Of a stretch of 42,021 nt of DNA, positions 1 to 7,406 are shown one piece after another (the first letter of the stretch is position 1; every line of letters begins with the position of its first letter). The notes under the pieces are model-generated. The model was not told where the DNA came from. It was given only the letters and a program-made list of their open reading frames with translations, and did no database searches. Position numbers and translations under genes: made by a program. Source of the DNA: Bacteroidota bacterium (GTDB taxonomy: Bacteria > Bacteroidota > Bacteroidia > Chitinophagales > Chitinophagaceae); assembly GCA_023433345.1 (NCBI GenBank), contig JAEZDA010000078.1, positions 1-42,021 on the forward strand, in the 5' to 3' direction.

Positions 1-99
1 GGTGTTAGGTGTTGGGTGTTGGATTTTGGATGGTGGATGGTGGATGTTGGGTGTTGGATGGTGGAGGTTGGATGTAGGGTTTTGGAGGTTGGAGGTTGA
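1..99. repeat. G/T-rich degenerate 7-mer array (left)
   Basis: Low-complexity stretch made of variants of GGTGTTG, GGATGTT and GGTGGAT. The plus strand is almost free of C. It begins at or before the window edge, so its full length is unknown. A second, more regular array lies at 250-360, and the 150 bp between them are of normal composition. No coding potential is visible. Confidence 0.75.
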
Positions 100-198
100 A
101 CTAATTACCTCTTTTAAAATCTCCCGTTCAAGTTATCCATATACCCCACATTAAACGTTTGAAAACACCTCGGCCCAAAAAAAATACGGAACTTTTCT

Positions 199-228
199 GT
201 GGGGACAGGGGTGAACGCTACCCCGGGG
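199..228 (+). repeat. Diverged copy of dispersed GGGG/CCCCGGGG motif
   Basis: The sequence GTGGGGACAGGGG, a spacer, then TACCCCGGGG matches the core of three longer repeat copies near 34.9, 35.15 and 35.4 kb. The core can fold as GGGG, an eight-base loop and CCCC. Here only the core and a short AACTTTT stretch upstream are kept. It sits between the two G/T arrays. Confidence 0.5.
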
Positions 229-249
229 AGAAAGGAGGTCGATGACGGA

Positions 250-360
250 TGTTGAATAGTGGTGTTGGGTGTTGGGTGTTGGATGTTGGGTGTTGGATGT
301 TATGATGGATGTTGGTGTTGGGGTTGAATGTTGGATGTTGGGTGTTGGTGCTGGATTTTG
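250..360. repeat. G/T-rich 7-mer array (right)
   Basis: The core at 261-302 is six consecutive 7-mers of the form GGTGTTG or GATGTTG. Less regular copies continue to about 360. The G-rich strand is the non-template strand for rpsA. Runs of two or three G at short, even spacing could in principle form two-layer quadruplexes, but that is not shown by sequence alone. The following 361-600 stretch contains nothing that I recognise. Confidence 0.75.
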
Positions 361-604
361 ACAATTTCGTTTTCCTTAATTCATGAACGACATTTAATTT
401 TTATTAAGATATCATTTTCAAATAAATGATAATCAACCTAAAATAGACTCGGATTAGGGATTATTTTCAATGATCTCTTGGAGCTCCGTTCCTACGCAAA
501 GCCTCCGCCTTGCGGCAGTTGGACATCTATTCGTCCGAAATGAAAAGCAATCTTTCGCTGCGGCCGAAATATAAATATCCTGCATTTTGTGCAAAGGCTT
601 TGTG

Positions 605-700
605 ACTCTGCTGCGTTAGGGATTGGCAGCCCTACCGTGTAGGGCAGAAAGCCCGCCGACCCCGGCCGAAGCGACGGGGGCGGAACGCCCTACCTTCGGA
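605..700 (+). other. GC-rich structured intergenic element, repeat-like
   Basis: Starts with CTGCGTTAGGGATTGG, followed by a perfect hairpin (GCCCTAC at 629-635, CGT loop, GTAGGGC at 639-645). A second GC-rich stem region follows at about 653-683, and another GCCCTAC lies at 687-693, so GTAGGGC has two possible partners. The GCGTTAGGGATTG...AAAGCCCG frame resembles intergenic repeats I associate with Bacteroidota, but this is from memory and unverified. It could be a repeat unit, a small RNA or part of the rpsA leader region. Confidence 0.45.
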
Positions 701-797
701 ATAATGAATTTTAAATTATGAATTATAGATTAATCTGAAGTAATAGAGATGACCTGACATCAATAATTTATAATCTAAAATCTATAATTTGTAATTT
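701..797. repeat. AT-rich dispersed repeat
   Basis: Two AT-rich runs (701-735 and 762-797) built of AATTTATAATCT / TCTATAATTT modules. A near copy lies at 7365-7399 downstream of another gene. Such AT-rich modules recur between genes here without coding capacity. Function unknown. Confidence 0.4.
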
Positions 798-833
798 CGC
801 TGCTCCTCTCCCTTTTCCTCCCCGAAAAAGTGC

Positions 834-841
834 TACCTTTG
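834..841 (+). promoter_or_regulatory. Bacteroidota -7 box for rpsA
   Basis: TACCTTTG fits the Bacteroidota -7 consensus TAnnTTTG and lies 31 bp before the rpsA ATG. No convincing TTTG -33 element is found 19 bp upstream, so the call rests on the -7 box and its position. Confidence 0.5.
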
Positions 842-872
842 CGACCCCGTTAAAAAAACCGGGGAATTTATT

Positions 873-2819
873 ATGTCATTTAATATTAACAAACAACTAA
901 ACGCAGAAGATCAGGAGCTGACAGCAGGAGAAACTGCGGAGGCTACTGCGACACCAAATCAGCCTGTACAAGAAACTGAAACAGAAGTTGAAACCGCTCA
1001 CGACGATTTTGACTGGTCGAGAGACAAAAGAAATGTGGCGGCTTACACGGCGGAGGAAAAAGAAAAGTACGACAAGGTGTATGACAACACTTTCAAACAG
1101 ATCAATGATGGTGAAATGATACAGGCAACTGTTGAATCATTGACCAAAACTGATGCTGTAGTGAACATCGGCTTTAAAAGCGACGGCCTTATTTCTTTGA
1201 ACGAGTTCCGCGACATTCCCGGTGGAGTGAAAGTGGGCGACGTTATCGAAGTAATGGTAGTTGAAAAAGAAGACCGCGATGGAAACCTTAACCTGAGCCG
1301 CAAATCTGCAAGGATCACGCGCGCATGGGAAAGGATCGTGGAAGTAAACAAGACAGGCGAAATTGTTACCGGTGTTGTTACCAGCAAAACAAAGGGCGGA
1401 CTTATTGTTGACGTATTCGGAATGGAGACCTTCCTTCCGGGTTCTCAAATTGACGTGAAGCCCGTTACCGATTACGATCAGTTTGTTGGAAAGACCATGG
1501 AATTTAAGGTGGTTAAAATTAACGAAGCGATCAAGAACGCGGTTGTATCTCACAAAGCACTAATTGAAAGCGATATCGAAGCACAACGCGCTGAGATCAT
1601 CGGTAAACTTGAAAAAGGCCAGGTGCTTGAAGGAACAATCAAGAATATCACAGACTTTGGTGCATTCCTCGACCTTGGCGGCTTAGACGGATTGTTGTAC
1701 ATCACCGATATTTCATGGGGACGTATCAACCATCCTTCAGAAGTACTGAAGATGGACCAAAAACTGAATGTGGTTGTTCTTGATTTCGATGATGATAAAA
1801 AACGTATCAGTCTTGGTTTGAAGCAACTTACTCCACACCCGTGGGATACTCTTGCTGAGAACCTTAAAGAAGGTGAAATAGTAAAAGGAAAGGTTGTAAA
1901 CATTGAAGATTACGGCGCATTCCTCGAGATCATGCCTGGTGTTGAAGGCCTTGTTCACGTAAGTGAAATTACATGGGCTAACACTCCGATCAACGCGAAA
2001 GAATTCTTCAAACTTGGAGACGAGTATGAAGCGAAAGTTGTAACGCTTGATAAGGAGACACGCAAGATGAGTCTTTCGATTAAACAAATGACTGAAGACC
2101 CATGGAGCACTATCGAAAATCAGTTCCCTGAAGGTAGTCGTCACACCGGTGTTGTGAAGAACATCACTCCGTATGGTGTGTTTGTTGAATTATCAACAGG
2201 CATTGGTGGTATGATCCATATCAGCGACCTGAGCTGGTTGAAACGCTTCAATAATCCTAACGAATACACGAAGGTGGGAAATGAGATCGAAGTGATGATC
2301 CTGAACATTGATAAGGACGGACGCAAACTTCAGCTTGGCCACAAACAAATTGAAGAAGATCCATGGAACAGTCTTGAAACTGTGTTCTCTGAAGGAACAA
2401 TTCACGAAGGCACCGTTATTAAGAAAGACGATAAGGGAGCAGTTGTTCAGTTGCCTTACGGATTGGAAGGATTTGCACCAAGCCGTCATCTTTTAAAAGA
2501 AGATGAAAAAACAATTGGTGCAGATGAGATAGCGCAGTTCATGGTGATCGAATTCGATCGGAATGATAAGCGGATCGTGTTAAGCCATACCCGCCTTTGG
2601 GAGCAGGAAAAAGAAGAAGAAAAGCAAATTCTTGCGAAAGAAAAACGTGCTGATGCTGAAAATACCAAGAAAGCTGTGAAGAATATTCAGAGCAAAGTGG
2701 AGAAGTCTACACTTGGTGACCTCGGTGTACTCGCAGGTTTGAAAGCTAAACTTGATGATGCTGCCGCTGCTGATGAAGCAAAGAAAGCTGAAAACAAGGG
2801 AGAGCCGAAAGGAGAATAA
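873..2819 (+). CDS. rpsA: 30S ribosomal protein S1
   Basis: S1 binds mRNA on the small ribosomal subunit and helps initiation on messages with weak ribosome binding sites, which fits the absence of clear Shine-Dalgarno sites here. The 648-residue product has an acidic, low-complexity N-terminus (1-75) and six S1/OB-fold domains at roughly 80-150, 165-230, 245-318, 332-405, 420-492 and 507-575. Domains three to five carry the typical ITDFGAFLDLGG, IEDYGAFLEIMPG and ITPYGVFVELSTG strands. A charged Lys/Glu/Ala-rich tail follows. Six domains is the normal bacterial architecture; the extended N-terminus is common in Bacteroidota. The ATG lies just after the -7 box and a short leader. The gene is monocistronic, closed by a strong hairpin terminator. 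Confidence 0.97.
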   Translation: MSFNINKQLNAEDQELTAGETAEATATPNQPVQETETEVETAHDDFDWSRDKRNVAAYTAEEKEKYDKVYDNTFKQINDGEMIQATVESLTKTDAVVNIGFKSDGLISLNEFRDIPGGVKVGDVIEVMVVEKEDRDGNLNLSRKSARITRAWERIVEVNKTGEIVTGVVTSKTKGGLIVDVFGMETFLPGSQIDVKPVTDYDQFVGKTMEFKVVKINEAIKNAVVSHKALIESDIEAQRAEIIGKLEKGQVLEGTIKNITDFGAFLDLGGLDGLLYITDISWGRINHPSEVLKMDQKLNVVVLDFDDDKKRISLGLKQLTPHPWDTLAENLKEGEIVKGKVVNIEDYGAFLEIMPGVEGLVHVSEITWANTPINAKEFFKLGDEYEAKVVTLDKETRKMSLSIKQMTEDPWSTIENQFPEGSRHTGVVKNITPYGVFVELSTGIGGMIHISDLSWLKRFNNPNEYTKVGNEIEVMILNIDKDGRKLQLGHKQIEEDPWNSLETVFSEGTIHEGTVIKKDDKGAVVQLPYGLEGFAPSRHLLKEDEKTIGADEIAQFMVIEFDRNDKRIVLSHTRLWEQEKEEEKQILAKEKRADAENTKKAVKNIQSKVEKSTLGDLGVLAGLKAKLDDAAAADEAKKAENKGEPKGE

Positions 2820-2838
2820 ATTAATTGGTTCTTTATAC

Positions 2839-2871
2839 ATCCCGCGCCATTTCTGGTGCGGGATTTTTTTT
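2839..2871 (+). terminator. Rho-independent terminator of rpsA
   Basis: Ten-base-pair stem ATCCCGCGCC / GGTGCGGGAT with a six-base loop (one G-U pair), followed directly by a run of eight T. It starts 20 bp after the rpsA stop codon. Confidence 0.9.
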
Positions 2872-2905
2872 GGGTAACTACGCACTAAAGGAAAAGTTTC
2901 GTCAT

Positions 2906-2913
2906 TAACTTTG
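2906..2913 (+). promoter_or_regulatory. -7 box for small lipoprotein gene
   Basis: TAACTTTG is a perfect TAnnTTTG match, 37 bp before the ATG at 2951 and just after the rpsA terminator. No clear -33 element is visible. Confidence 0.45.
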
Positions 2914-2950
2914 ATTTTGCAATAGATAATTCACTTAATAAATTTTTTAA

Positions 2951-3208
2951 ATGAGGAAGCTAGTTTTTATACTCAGCGTTGTTGCGGGCCTTGCAGCATG
3001 TTCCAGTTCCAGGCAAGGAACAAATGCAACGAAATCAACTTCGCCCAGTGAGCAGTCAGTGGCAACAGGGAAAACCAATACAGCTGCTTCAGAGTCCAGT
3101 GCTGCTGCGGAAACCGTAGTTCCTGCAACGGGAGCGAAGGATGTGAAGAAACAGACAAGGGCTGTGGCGGAGGCGGAGAAAGCAAGAAGAGCTCAGGGTG
3201 GGGAATAG
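2951..3208 (+). CDS. Small Ala/Ser/Thr-rich lipoprotein, function unknown
   Basis: The 85-residue product begins with a short positively charged N-terminus, a hydrophobic stretch and the lipobox LAAC with Cys17, so it is a predicted lipoprotein. Ser and Asn after the cysteine rather than a charged cluster do not settle its membrane. The mature part is low complexity: Ser/Thr/Ala-rich to about residue 65 and then Lys/Arg/Glu-rich. I recognise no domain. It has its own putative promoter and is closed by a hairpin terminator 25 bp after the stop, so it is a single-gene unit. It may be a small surface or periplasmic structural protein, but nothing in the sequence says so. Confidence 0.75.
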   Translation: MRKLVFILSVVAGLAACSSSRQGTNATKSTSPSEQSVATGKTNTAASESSAAAETVVPATGAKDVKKQTRAVAEAEKARRAQGGE

Positions 3209-3233
3209 ATTGTTGTGAAATTGATTGAAGGAA

Positions 3234-3264
3234 AAGGTTGTCCGGAGGCGGGCGACCTTTTTTT
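3234..3264 (+). terminator. Rho-independent terminator
   Basis: Ten-base-pair stem AAGGTTGTCC / GGGCGACCTT with two G-U pairs, a six-base loop and a run of seven T. It ends the lipoprotein transcript before the IS element. Confidence 0.8.
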
Positions 3265-3342
3265 GTGTGTGAGTTGCGGGTACTACGTTGGTCAGTTGCC
3301 TGAAAATCCCGAAAAACGCCGATCAACCAATTATTGCCAATT

Positions 3343-4230
3343 CGATTATCCATTTAGTACGCAAAATGTACTCCTTCGGGGAATTGTAGGGTTGAAAAAG
3401 GTTCTGGATGTTTACTTTCTAAACTTTTTCACAAATGGACCAGAAAAACTTTGATAATGACTACCGTACTGAAGATGACTGTCTTCAATATATTTTCGAC
3501 CTAAAATGGAAAAATGGTTTCTCCTGTTTCAAATGCGGACACACAAAATCATGGAAAGGAAGAACACATTTCAATCGGAGATGCAGCAAATGCCGTTATG
3601 ATGAATCAGCTCTCGCTAACACTGTTTTTCACAAACTAAAAATTCCATTAAAAACAGCATTTGGAATTACATTTAATATACTATTCTTCAAAACCGGTGT
3701 TTCGTCGCCAGACCTGGCGAGAAGGTTTCGAATTAATCAGAAAAGTGCCTGGTATTTCAGCCGAAAGTTGCAACAGGCCTTAAGTTCAGCCAAACCAGAA
3801 AAGTGTACAAACATCTCGGGCAGAAGGTCACTTTCCATTGACAGCATCATTGTCAGCGGCCGTAAATCCGGATCAAACGGATTGCAACAAGTTCATCTGG
3901 AGGTTGAGGAGTTTGAAGACAGTAATTATGAAGGCCCGCAAATGAGAGGGGAAATTTCGATGCCGAATGGGGAAGAGAAAGAGGCTTCGGAATTGCTTAA
4001 GGGAAAATTCAATCAGCCAAATCCGAGCATTAAGGTATGGAATTTTAAAGTTGGGCTAACTGGCACACACCACCATTGCTCTGAAAAATACATGCAGGGT
4101 TACAAAGATGAATTTATGTTGAAGTATAATTACAGGAATCGTTTGAAAAGGCTATGGCCTGACATTATGATACGGTTAGTTCAACGAAGTCCGCGAAAAT
4201 GAACGACTGTGCAAACTAAATGGATAATCG
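3343..4230 (+). mobile_element. IS1595-like insertion sequence with terminal inverted repeats
   Basis: CGATTATCCATTTAGT occurs at 3343-3358, and its exact reverse complement at 4215-4230. The 16-bp match continues inward with mismatches (GCA and a few further bases). The repeats bracket one transposase-like gene and define an element of about 888 bp, in the size range of short IS1595-family elements. GCCAA lies just outside both ends (3336-3340 and 4234-4238) but at slightly different distances, so a target duplication is not proven. The true ends may extend two or three bases further out. Confidence 0.75.
3435..4202 (+). CDS. IS1595-family transposase, shortened and possibly inactive
   Basis: The 255-residue product has the layout of IS1595 transposases: an N-terminal zinc ribbon with CxxC pairs C31/C34 and C50/C53, a helical DNA-binding region with the stretch SSPDLARRFRINQKSAW at about 90-106, and the family's C-terminal signature THHHCSEKYMQGYKDEF at 211-227. 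The catalytic core between is short. Asp136 in LSIDSIIV is a candidate first acidic residue, but I cannot find a convincing second Asp before the HHH motif, and only about 75 residues separate the two. Known members are usually nearer 300 residues. It is either internally deleted or a divergent subgroup. There is no internal stop. The element's inverted repeats flank it. Confidence 0.75.
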   Translation: MDQKNFDNDYRTEDDCLQYIFDLKWKNGFSCFKCGHTKSWKGRTHFNRRCSKCRYDESALANTVFHKLKIPLKTAFGITFNILFFKTGVSSPDLARRFRINQKSAWYFSRKLQQALSSAKPEKCTNISGRRSLSIDSIIVSGRKSGSNGLQQVHLEVEEFEDSNYEGPQMRGEISMPNGEEKEASELLKGKFNQPNPSIKVWNFKVGLTGTHHHCSEKYMQGYKDEFMLKYNYRNRLKRLWPDIMIRLVQRSPRK

Positions 4231-4296
4231 GGAGCCAAAAAAATTTTTCAGGATGGATCTCGTGTAAATAAAACAGCATGAGGGAAGTGACATAAT

Positions 4297-4326
4297 AAAA
4301 AAGGCTGTTCAACCTTTAGAACAGCC
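4297..4326 (-). terminator. Rho-independent terminator, minus strand
   Basis: Perfect eight-base-pair stem GGCTGTTC / GAACAGCC with an eight-base loop. On the minus strand it is followed by six T. It lies 26 bp beyond the stop codon of the minus-strand gene at 4352-4759. Confidence 0.85.
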
Positions 4327-4351
4327 CAATAATCTATAACTCCATACTCCC

Positions 4352-4759
4352 CTATCGAAAATCAGTTTCATCAAGGTGCACCTTCGTCATCTCTAAAAAA
4401 TGATTTTGCAATTGGTGAAAAAAAATGGGCTGGGTGATATGACGCGTTTCTTCCCGATACCAAATTTCCATCCTGGAAAAATCGTCCGCCTTTGGTACCA
4501 GCATCCTGAATGCACCCTTGCTATATTTTACTGTTCCATTTTCCAAAACCTCGCGCTGAAATTTGAATCTTGAAAGCGTTTCATCATTTATAGTCACCGG
4601 GGTGAGCTGATCTGTTTCATACCAGAACTGCTGTACGCCATTGTCAACGCACACCTGCTTATCGTCGTGATTCAATTCTGTAACGACGCCCTCACGAACC
4701 GTTCCTTCGTTTTCAGCATATACGTAATCTCCTGCCTTTAATTCCTGGAATTTGATCAT
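4352..4759 (-). CDS. Conserved hypothetical protein, 135 aa
   Basis: The N-terminal part (1-55: GDYVYAENEGTVREGVVTEL, then VCVDNG and QQFWYETDQLTPV) looks like a small beta-barrel of the kind used for binding or scaffolding. The C-terminal part ends in FHQLQNHFLEMTKVHL, resembling the HQLQNLYFALTG ending of short hypothetical proteins that I recall from Bacteroidota chromosomes and phages. No catalytic motif is visible and no function can be assigned. It is a single gene: the terminator lies directly downstream and the next minus-strand gene, hmgA, is downstream rather than upstream. The ATG is preceded by an A-rich stretch. It is likely a real gene because reading frame, terminator and start agree. 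Confidence 0.7.
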   Translation of the reverse strand: MIKFQELKAGDYVYAENEGTVREGVVTELNHDDKQVCVDNGVQQFWYETDQLTPVTINDETLSRFKFQREVLENGTVKYSKGAFRMLVPKADDFSRMEIWYREETRHITQPIFFHQLQNHFLEMTKVHLDETDFR

Positions 4760-4825
4760 AATTGAAAGGTTTTGTATTATCTAATGTATAAATATTTCAG
4801 ATGAACTGCAAAACTCCTTCCAACA

Positions 4826-5983
4826 TTACTCTGCCCAACTCTTAATATAGCCTTCGTTCTCAATTTCGATAGCGGTTGTTGTGAGCTGTAAGGGCCTGAA
4901 TGTATCCACCATAACGGCCAATTCCCCGGTTTCCTTCGCACCAATACTCTTCTCTACTGCTCCGGGGTGAGGACCATGAGGGATACCTGCCGGGTGAAGT
5001 GTAAGCATACCACGGGTCACGTTTTTTCGGCTCATAAAATCTCCGTCAACATAATACAACAATTCATCGCTATCGATATTGCTATGATTATAAGGAGCTG
5101 GAATTGCCAAGGGGTGGTAATCATACAAGCGCGGCACGAAGGAACACACCACAAAGGAATTCGTCTCAAACGTTTGATGAACGGGAGGTGGCTGATGTAC
5201 GCGACCAGTAATGGGTTCAAAATCGTGAATGCTTAGCGCATAGGGATAACAACAACCATCCCAGCCGACCACATCAAATGGATGTGTGCCATAATGAATG
5301 CCATACAACCAGCCGCTTTTCTTTGTTTTAATCACAAAATCTCCTTTAACATCGTTAGCCTGAAGATTCTGTGGTACTCTGATGTCGCGCTCACAATAAG
5401 GTGAATGCTCCATTAATTGACCGTAACCGGACAAATATCGTTTAGGGTAACGGAGAGGGCTAAACGATTCTACAATGAACAGCCTGTTGGCGGGTTCGTT
5501 GAATTTGATCTGGTAGATACAACCACGGGGAATGACCAGGTAATCTCCATATCCAAATTTTAATTCACCATAGCAGGTTGTAAGAACACCACTCCCCTCG
5601 TGAACAAATATCATCTCGTCTGCATCGGCATTCTTATAAAAATAATCAGAGGTTCCTCCCTGGGGTGCTGAAAGAGAAATGTGCAGGTCGTTATTGATCA
5701 GGATTGGTTTCCTGCTGTCCAGGTAATCCTGCATGGGCTTCACTTTAAAGCCCTCAAAGCTACGATGCTTAAGCATTTTTTCTTCAGCTACTTCCGGCAT
5801 CACATTAATAGCTTTATCTACCTTAACTATTTGTGTGGGGGGATAAATATGATAGAGGAGTGAGTAATCATTTGAAAATCCTTCGGTAGAGAATAATTGT
5901 TCCGAATACAATTGATTATCCGGTTTGCGGAATTGTGTGTGTCTTTTATGCGGAATATTTCCGGCTTTATGATAATGAGGCAT
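4826..5983 (-). CDS. hmgA: Homogentisate 1,2-dioxygenase
   Basis: This enzyme opens the ring of homogentisate with O2 to give maleylacetoacetate, the central step of tyrosine and phenylalanine breakdown. The 385-residue protein is a bicupin. It has the family blocks RVHQPPPVHQTFET (261-274), YNHSNIDSDELLYY (298-311) and AGIPHGPHPG (332-341). By comparison with characterised homogentisate dioxygenases the iron ligands should be His300, Glu307 and His336, with a catalytic His in the RVHQPPPVHQ block. It is shorter than the roughly 440-residue human and proteobacterial enzymes; this size is usual in Bacteroidota. No fumarylacetoacetase or maleylacetoacetate isomerase gene is adjacent, so the pathway is split. 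The ATG is the first start after an upstream stop-rich region. Confidence 0.93.
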   Translation of the reverse strand: MPHYHKAGNIPHKRHTQFRKPDNQLYSEQLFSTEGFSNDYSLLYHIYPPTQIVKVDKAINVMPEVAEEKMLKHRSFEGFKVKPMQDYLDSRKPILINNDLHISLSAPQGGTSDYFYKNADADEMIFVHEGSGVLTTCYGELKFGYGDYLVIPRGCIYQIKFNEPANRLFIVESFSPLRYPKRYLSGYGQLMEHSPYCERDIRVPQNLQANDVKGDFVIKTKKSGWLYGIHYGTHPFDVVGWDGCCYPYALSIHDFEPITGRVHQPPPVHQTFETNSFVVCSFVPRLYDYHPLAIPAPYNHSNIDSDELLYYVDGDFMSRKNVTRGMLTLHPAGIPHGPHPGAVEKSIGAKETGELAVMVDTFRPLQLTTTAIEIENEGYIKSWAE

Positions 5984-6207
5984 TGCTTAATTTGGAGATT
6001 TGATGATTTTATAATGAGCATAACCGCGCCCGTCAGGTCATTCCTGATTCAGGCCCTATTCTTCAAACTGTAACCTTTGCATAGCGATACGATCAGGAAA
6101 TAGTACTTCCATGTTCGCTTATCGATGAAATACGTAAAGTTGCGGTGAAAAGGCATTTGCTTTTGATGTTTACCTTCATTCAAATTTAACCCTTTAAATC
6201 GAATTCA

Positions 6208-6693
6208 TTGAAACGGATCGGAATTCTGTCAGATACGCACAACTTTCTGGATGAACTCATATTCCGACATTTTGAATATTGCGATGAGATCTGGCATGCC
6301 GGTGATTTCGGAAACGCCGCTCTGGCCAAAAAGCTTTCAGATTTTAAACCGTTAAGAGGGGTTTACGGGAATATTGACGGCCATGATATCAGGGCGCTTT
6401 ACCCGGAGAAAAATCATTTTCGTATTGAAAACATAAATGTGTTCATGCAACATATCGGCGGATATCCTCAACGATATGCTGTGGGTGTAAAGGATGAGAT
6501 AACGAAAAATAAAGTGGGTTTGTTCATCAGTGGTCATTCACACATATTGAAGATCATGTACGACGAAAACCTGAAATGCCTGCACATCAACCCTGGTGCG
6601 GCAGGTAAGCAAGGCTGGCAAAAAGCGCGGACCCTGGTTCGTGTAAGCATTACCGGTAGTAACCTTCACGATTGCGAGGTGATCGAGCTTTAA
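6208..6693 (+). CDS. YfcE/MJ0936-type metallophosphoesterase
   Basis: A 161-residue calcineurin-like phosphoesterase of the compact YfcE class, which hydrolyses phosphodiester bonds with two metal ions. Metal-binding blocks are in order: SDTHN at 8-12 (Asp9, His11), HAGDFG near 30-35, GNID near 54-57, GHSH near 112-115 and HINPGA near 130. The size fits the family. The start must be TTG at 6208, because an in-frame stop lies seven codons upstream and the next Met is beyond the GNID block. The physiological substrate is unknown. It stands alone; the YdeI-like gene is convergent, 9 bp away. Confidence 0.9.
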   Translation: MKRIGILSDTHNFLDELIFRHFEYCDEIWHAGDFGNAALAKKLSDFKPLRGVYGNIDGHDIRALYPEKNHFRIENINVFMQHIGGYPQRYAVGVKDEITKNKVGLFISGHSHILKIMYDENLKCLHINPGAAGKQGWQKARTLVRVSITGSNLHDCEVIEL

Positions 6694-6702
6694 CGCATGC
6701 TC

Positions 6703-7317
6703 TTAACTCTTCTTTTCGTATTTCCAATGCCTGGCCTTCCCTTCTGCCAACCACTCGATCGCAGTAGAGATCCTGGTATTACGCGTTTCATCGCGTTTCG
6801 CCTCATTTATCCAGTTAATGTACTCTTTACGGCAGGAAGGCGATGACGATTTAAAAAAAGTCGCTGCAGCTTTATTTTTGCCCAATGCCTTGGAAAACTC
6901 AGGGTGTATCTCCGGTTCTTCCGTCGAAACCTGCTTTTTCTTTTCGAGTTTTATGCCCTGGTCATTCAGACGCTTCGCCTCAAGTAAATATTCTTTGAGA
7001 AGTTTTTCGGCCGGAAGATCATCAACACTTTTCACCTTGCCAAGATCACCCATTCCACCCTCTCCCTTATTGTTTCTGAAAAGATCGGCATCTTTCATCA
7101 GCGGACTTTTCCAAAAAGCGAAGGCACAATGCTCTTTAAAGGCTGCCATCCCAAATATTGGCCCTTTATATTCAAATGCAGGCATACCCCACTTCACTGT
7201 TTCTTCCACTTCCGGCACAACCTCATGAACCAATTTTCTCAGATGCTTTAAAATTGGCTGCGCAAAAGGCTTTGCGTTTTTTATATAATCATCTAATCGC
7301 GGATCTTTTTTTCCCAT
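6703..7317 (-). CDS. YdeI/OmpD-associated-family protein (DUF1801 plus OmdA-like)
   Basis: A 204-residue protein with two parts. Residues 1-110 are a DUF1801/YdhG-like fold with the characteristic WGMPAFEYKG segment and FAFWKSPLM. The C-terminal part has the motif SCRKEYINWINEAKRDETR, followed by RISTAIEWLAEGK, typical of the OmdA/YdeI bacteriocin-protection-like tail. The biochemical role of the family is not settled; members have been linked to peptide and heat-stress resistance. The ATG at the 3' edge of the region is preceded by A-rich DNA. It is cytosolic (no signal peptide) and converges on the phosphoesterase gene. Confidence 0.82.
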   Translation of the reverse strand: MGKKDPRLDDYIKNAKPFAQPILKHLRKLVHEVVPEVEETVKWGMPAFEYKGPIFGMAAFKEHCAFAFWKSPLMKDADLFRNNKGEGGMGDLGKVKSVDDLPAEKLLKEYLLEAKRLNDQGIKLEKKKQVSTEEPEIHPEFSKALGKNKAAATFFKSSSPSCRKEYINWINEAKRDETRNTRISTAIEWLAEGKARHWKYEKKS

Positions 7318-7364
7318 GATGCTTTCATGGCAGGTTATCTTTCCAACAACCTTCCCACAAAAGC

Positions 7365-7399
7365 AATTTAAAATTTATAATTTATAATCTATAATTTAT
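7365..7399. repeat. AT-rich dispersed repeat
   Basis: Alternating AATTTATAATTTATAATC modules nearly identical to the run at 762-797. It lies between the YdeI-like gene and the propeller gene, both on the minus strand, and spans the region downstream of the latter's stop codon. Confidence 0.4.
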
Positions 7400-7406
7400 C
7401 CTTCCC

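Noticed and set aside
1043..2489. Long antisense frames inside rpsA
   Set aside because: They are shadows of the codon bias of rpsA, overlap each other in different frames and show no recognisable protein features.
3215..3454. Plus-strand frame of 79 codons with a GTG start
   Set aside because: It runs through the terminator at 3234-3264 and the left inverted repeat of the insertion element; its composition is not protein-like.
3336..4238. GCCAA as a target-site duplication of the insertion element
   Set aside because: The copies lie two and three bases from the inverted repeats, and the match is only five bases; it may be chance.
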